Below, piece by piece: positions 60,181 through 64,000 of a DNA stretch of 64,000 bases. The position numbers were made by a program, and so were the translations under genes. Position 1 is the stretch's first letter. Each line of letters opens with the position of its first letter. This DNA comes from Sphaerulina vaccinii (lineage: Eukaryota > Ascomycota > Dothideomycetes > Mycosphaerellales > Mycosphaerellaceae), in contig JAKUDP010000001.1 in assembly GCA_022570795.1 (NCBI GenBank), positions 2,728,001 to 2,792,000 of the forward strand. Reading direction: 5' to 3'. Under the pieces are notes generated by a model that saw only the letters and a list, made by a program, of their open reading frames with translations, made no database searches and was not told the origin of the DNA.

Positions 60181-60824
60181 ATGGCTGACTTCTCATCGCC
60201 AGCTTTACTTGGACTGGCACGTTTCGCCGGCATATTCTGTCCTACCCTCTTTGCGGGTGTGACAGCTCAGTGTGAGTAGCATTAACTTTTAAGACCTCCA
60301 GCTTGGCTGACGAAGTTTCGATCATAGACTCTTTCATCCTCGTCGATCCTATCATCGCTCATGCGCCGAATGAGAAGGTCATGGCCAAGCTGTGGCTTCA
60401 CGCCTACCAGCTTGGTCCATACTGGGTCCCTCCACTCATCCTACCCGGCACGATCTCAAATGCTTACCTTGCGAGTGTGACGCTGCCTGGCTCCTGGCAG
60501 AGACTCTTCTATGTCTGCGCCGCGGCTGGAATCTTCAGCATATTGATGCCCATCACGTTCTTCTACATGGAGCCGGGAATCAATGGCGCGTGCAAATGGA
60601 AAGTCCAGTCGCTGCTGAAAGATGAAGGCTTCAACATGCCAGAGACGACAATCTGGAAGCCATCTGCGCATAGCCATGGGGCGACGCGGAAGAGTAGAGA
60701 GTGGGCAGAAAGGTCGAGCATGAAAGACCTGATTCTTCATTGGCGAAAATTGAACAACTTGAGATGGACCCTCGGTGGGTTGGTGGCATTGGCAAGCGGT
60801 TGGGCGACGTTCTCTGCGAAGTGA
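60181..60824 (+). CDS. DUF1772 / anthrone-oxygenase-like membrane protein
   Basis: Exons 60181-60271 and 60328-60824, 195 residues. The intron GTGAGT ... TTGGCTGAC ... TCATAG joins GVTAQ to YSFILVDPIIAH. N-terminal ALLGLARFAGIFCPTLFAGV, then KLWLHAYQLGPYWVPPLILP, VCAAAGIFSILMPITFFYM and a C-terminal WTLGGLVALASGWATFSAK give four membrane segments. This pattern fits the DUF1772 family, in which some members oxidise anthrones to quinones in polyketide pathways. No polyketide synthase is near, so an isolated or diverged role is likely. It has a clear TATA box and is transcribed towards the acetoacetyl-CoA synthetase gene. Confidence 0.7.
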
Positions 60825-61055
60825 TTTGCATAATCGTCGAAGGATGGATGTTGATGTCGAGCCTTTTGAGGGTTGTTCAAGAGGATCCCCTTGTCCGTGC
60901 CAATGCCAGTGATAGCCGATCAACGGAACTCTGCCGTCTCTGCTCCCCACCTGCTTCCTCTTGACAAACATCAACCTTCGCAATGGCAGACCTTGGATGC
61001 TATTTCCTTGTTCCCGGCGAGTCTAGCACACCTCCTACAGCTGGTGTTCAAGATC

Positions 61056-63095
61056 ATGGCTCCGTCCCAGACTGAACAGCTCTGGCAACATCCATCGCCC
61101 GAATCCACGAGACTATATGACTTCCTCCAGAAAGTAAACAAGAAATACAACAAGTCTTTCCAGAGCTACAACGACTTGTACCAATGGAGCATATCAGACG
61201 TTTCCGCATCTTGGGAAGAGATATGGGATTACGTTGGAGTTCGGACATCTCAGCCGTACACGAAAGTGGTATCTTCCGATACGACACTGTTCCCGCGTCC
61301 TTCATGGTTTCAAGGCGCGAAGCTCAACTTTGCTGAGAACTTGCTCTTTCCTGTCCCGGATGTAGATGAGAACAGTCCTGCAGTAATTGCTGCTACAGAG
61401 ACTACGCGTGAGAGGGTGACCTGGAAAGAGCTTCGGGAACGAGTGCAGCAATGTCAAAGTGGTATGCGAGCTCTAGGACTGAACACTGGCGATCGCGTGG
61501 GCGGCTATGTCGCGAACCACACAAATGCTTTGGTGGCAAGTCTAGCAGCTAGCTCCCTGGGAGCTATCTGGACAGCTGTGAGTCCCGACACAGGCGTGAG
61601 TGCTGTTCTGGACCGCATGGTGCAGATTGAGCCTACATTACTGTTCACAGACAACGCCGTCATGTACAATGCAAAGACGCACCCTGTGCTTCCTAAGGTC
61701 AAGGATATCATGAATGGTCTACCTACATTGAAAGGGGTGGTTGTGTTCGATACCGTGCAGAGCATGGGAAGTGAGATAGAAGGGCTGAGTGCAGAAGCAA
61801 AGGAGAAGGTCTGGACATATCAAAGGTTCGCATCTCAAGAGTCGGATCTGAACGCACTACACTTTGAACAACTAGATCCGGACACACCAGTGTACATTCT
61901 ATACTCAAGTGGGACAACTGGCGCTCCCAAGTGCATTGTACATGGAGCAATCGGTACACTTCTTCAGCACAAGAAAGAGCACGTACTGCAAAGTGACATT
62001 CGACCTGGCGACAAGCTCTTCTATTTCACAACATGCACATGGATGATGTGGCACTGGCTCGTATCGGGACTTGCATCAGGTGCGACATTAGTTCTCTACG
62101 ATGGCTCTCCTTTTCAGTACCGAGACTCCGAGGGACAGAGCATCAAGGACGACCTTGCAATGCCTAAGCTCATTGACGAAGTGGGTATCACGCAGTTCGG
62201 CACAAGTGCCAAGTACCTCTCTGTGCTCGAGCAGCCAAATGTACTACCTCGAGAAGCTGGTTTGTCGCTGAAGACACTCAAGGCTATCTACTCAACGGGA
62301 AGCCCACTGGCTCCAAGCACATTCCAATATGTCTATCGTGCATTTGGAGCTGTCAACCTCGGGTCCATCACAGGTGGAACCGACATCATTTCTCTATTCG
62401 GCGCTCCGTGTCCCCTACATTCTGTCTACACTGGCGAGATTCAGGTACTTGGACTCGGCATGGCTGTGCAGGCATGGGACTACAGTGGCAAAGATGTCTC
62501 GCAAACAGGTGAGCCAGGCGACCTCGTTTGCACAAGACCATTCCCATGCCAGCCAGTAATGTTCTGGCAAGGCGAAGAAGGAGAGAAGAAGTACCGAGCC
62601 AGCTATTTCGAAGAGTTCGAAAGAGTATGGCATCACGGAGACTTCATTCGCTTCAACCCAGAGACTGGTGGTCTCATCATGCTTGGACGTTCAGACGGTG
62701 TGCTGAAGCCATCAGGAGTGCGCTTTGGTTCGGCTGAGCTATACAATGTCATTCTCAAGCACTATCCCAATGAGGTCGATGATGCACTCGCTATAGGACG
62801 ACGGCGGGAAACCGATGACGACGAGACCGTTGTGCTGTTCTTGAAGCTCAAGGAGCCTGGCACGCTTGATCCAAAGCTTGTGGAAAGCATTAAGACGACC
62901 ATTCGGAAGGAACTCTCTGCAAGGCACGTACCAGGAATTGTCGACGAGTGTCCTGACATTCCTGTCACGACCAACGGCAAGAAGATCGAGAAGTCAGTCA
63001 AGCAGATCCTTTGCGGTCTCAATATCAAAACCAGTACGAGCGTCGCGAACCCGGAAAGCTTAGACTTCTATAAGCAATGGGCAGAGACCCACTAG
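61056..63095 (+). CDS. Acetoacetyl-CoA synthetase
   Basis: 679 residues, single exon. The frame is open upstream to 60873, and ATG 61056 (MAPSQTEQLWQHP) matches the family start. Core motifs: P-loop YSSGTTGAPKCIVHG (about residue 282), TTCTWMMWHWLVSGL, SITGGTDIISLFG, GDFIRFNPETGG and the C-terminal PVTTNGKKIEKSVK with the lysine that is acetylated in related synthetases. The N-terminal YNDLYQWSISDVSASWEEIW and GAKLNFAENLL mark the acetoacetyl-CoA synthetase group within acetyl-CoA synthetases. It activates acetoacetate to acetoacetyl-CoA in the cytosol for sterol or leucine/ketone metabolism. Confidence 0.93.
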   Translation: MAPSQTEQLWQHPSPESTRLYDFLQKVNKKYNKSFQSYNDLYQWSISDVSASWEEIWDYVGVRTSQPYTKVVSSDTTLFPRPSWFQGAKLNFAENLLFPVPDVDENSPAVIAATETTRERVTWKELRERVQQCQSGMRALGLNTGDRVGGYVANHTNALVASLAASSLGAIWTAVSPDTGVSAVLDRMVQIEPTLLFTDNAVMYNAKTHPVLPKVKDIMNGLPTLKGVVVFDTVQSMGSEIEGLSAEAKEKVWTYQRFASQESDLNALHFEQLDPDTPVYILYSSGTTGAPKCIVHGAIGTLLQHKKEHVLQSDIRPGDKLFYFTTCTWMMWHWLVSGLASGATLVLYDGSPFQYRDSEGQSIKDDLAMPKLIDEVGITQFGTSAKYLSVLEQPNVLPREAGLSLKTLKAIYSTGSPLAPSTFQYVYRAFGAVNLGSITGGTDIISLFGAPCPLHSVYTGEIQVLGLGMAVQAWDYSGKDVSQTGEPGDLVCTRPFPCQPVMFWQGEEGEKKYRASYFEEFERVWHHGDFIRFNPETGGLIMLGRSDGVLKPSGVRFGSAELYNVILKHYPNEVDDALAIGRRRETDDDETVVLFLKLKEPGTLDPKLVESIKTTIRKELSARHVPGIVDECPDIPVTTNGKKIEKSVKQILCGLNIKTSTSVANPESLDFYKQWAETH

Positions 63096-63648
63096 CCAAA
63101 TGACAGGTGTGTATATATGCTTACTTGAAAGTATTCAATGTCTGTCGATAGCATAGCAACTTTGAGTCTGATTGTGAAGACTGTTTCTAGGCTATATAGC
63201 ATTTGCAGCCTACTACGTTGATGAGGAGGGTAGAACGCGATACTGAAAGCGATTTGGTCCAGAAAGTGCACTCGAGATACCCCGAGCCGATCAGAGAATG
63301 GATCTGATTGTGCGTACAGGAGACACAACATCCACACATCATAGCAGTCCCGATAGAGGTACGCCTGCTCGATCTGGTACGCGCAGCATTCGAAACAGGC
63401 ACAAGTAAGCGGTTTCATTGAGTCCCACGGTACCCTGTTGCCAGTGTTGTGGCTCAGGTTACCACCTCCGTCATACCATAAATAGATAGGGATGCCATGA
63501 ATGCACAAAGTATAACCAGTTGTGAGATCAGTAGGGGAAAGCGTGTAACAGAGAAGTGTTGTCTTTTTCATACAATGTTTTCGATCCTTCATCACTCCAC
63601 TACCAGAATGGTGTGAATGAGGCTAATGTGCACACACTGGCAATGAGA
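63096..63648. other. Intergenic 553 bp at the right side
   Basis: 3' UTR of the acetoacetyl-CoA synthetase and 3' flank of a possible small minus-strand gene. Short frames here have no support. No RNA gene seen. Confidence 0.5.
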
Positions 63649-63918
63649 CTACAAAGCAGCAATCGATGTGACCTCCCAACTACCGTCCAGTGCAATATCA
63701 TACTTGTCAAGCATAGTTTTACTCCTTTCCAACCACTTTGCCCTCTCCCATCCGCCTTCGTTGGGTATCCATCCATCTAAGTGGGCAGCCGTCCTGGTGT
63801 TCCCCAATAAAGCAAGTAAAGTCAGAGTGCTCCTTCGTTCGTCAATTGCAGATTCTTGAAAATCTGCTCTCGCTCGCTCGCACAGCGGCATCCTTTGAAC
63901 GCCGGTAAAATTAGACAT
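63649..63918 (-). CDS. Possible small protein (weak call)
   Basis: 89 codons from ATG 63918 (MSNFTGVQRMPLCERARADF). It ends DIALDGSWEVTSIAAL. It is polar with Trp/Leu in the second half (HLDGWIPNEGGWERAKWLE) and could be a short helical protein. No family is recognised, and the gene may continue outside the window, so this is a low-confidence call. Confidence 0.32.
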   Translation of the reverse strand: MSNFTGVQRMPLCERARADFQESAIDERRSTLTLLALLGNTRTAAHLDGWIPNEGGWERAKWLERSKTMLDKYDIALDGSWEVTSIAAL

Positions 63919-64000
63919 TTTCGTAAAAGTCGCGCCAGATTTTGGTGTTTCCTCCTTCTGTTCTTCCCATACACGACAGCACAAAAAGCTTTGCAAAAGC

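Noticed and set aside
1..64000. CRISPR arrays, bacterial operons, transposons
   Set aside because: The window is fungal nuclear DNA with introns throughout. I saw no regular spacer arrays, no reverse transcriptase or transposase and no terminal repeats.

Overview
The window is nuclear DNA of a filamentous ascomycete, most likely a Dothideomycete of the Capnodiales/Mycosphaerellales type. That placement is inferred from gene content and architecture only. Genes are dense (about 36 protein genes in 64 kb). Introns are short (about 45-110 nt) with GTRNGT donors, CTAAC/CTGAC branch points and YAG acceptors. The window holds filamentous-fungal families such as cupredoxin membrane proteins, a Rce1 CAAX protease, a DUF1772 protein and several lineage-type coiled-coil proteins. 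There is no transposon, no CRISPR array and no secondary-metabolite cluster.

Layout. 1-15 kb: F-box/RCC1 protein (cut by the left edge), sphingoid hydroxylase SUR2, a RING/LysM/UBA fusion, a peroxisomal enoyl-CoA isomerase divergent from an NmrA-type reductase, a coiled-coil/Cys protein, a P450, a thioesterase-like protein, a coiled-coil protein behind a 23-bp minisatellite, and VPS68. 15-25 kb: YheT-type hydrolase, LOC1 divergent from MAU2, the MID1 calcium-channel subunit and a cupredoxin receptor-like protein. 26-31 kb: a tandem pair of small six-cysteine proteins, NCE101, ATG8, PEX16. 31-42 kb: a degenerate Ras-like GTPase, a 16-residue-repeat protein, PP5 phosphatase divergent from SPT4, RCE1 and a 1,007-residue serine-rich membrane protein. 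42-56 kb: DExH helicase, 4-coumarate-CoA-ligase-like enzyme, NADAR protein, peroxisomal thiolase divergent from a cupin protein, SEC62, JEN1-like carboxylate permease. 57-64 kb: an orphan protein, a serine tRNA gene, a DUF1772 protein and acetoacetyl-CoA synthetase.

Functional themes. Most genes are housekeeping, but lipid and peroxisome functions recur: isomerase (C-terminal HKL), acyl-CoA ligase (C-terminal AKL), thiolase (N-terminal PTS2-like nonapeptide), PEX16, SUR2 and acetoacetyl-CoA synthetase. Every CCTCGG/CCGAGG hexamer I found by eye in non-coding DNA lies upstream of a gene of this kind. CCTCGG is the core recognised by the Aspergillus FarA/FarB fatty-acid regulators.

Most unusual items: (1) a tRNA-Ser(AGA) gene that folds correctly only if two introns are removed, the canonical one after position 37 and a 53-nt GT-AG segment with a perfect TACTAAC box inside the variable arm; (2) a tandem pair of Cys-rich paralogues, only one of which has an intron; (3) a protein built on five 48-bp (16-residue) repeats with an ABAB higher-order pattern; (4) a Ras-like protein with its G1, G3 and G4 motifs altered; (5) a tRNA-shaped cloverleaf in the 37.9-39.2 kb intergenic region.
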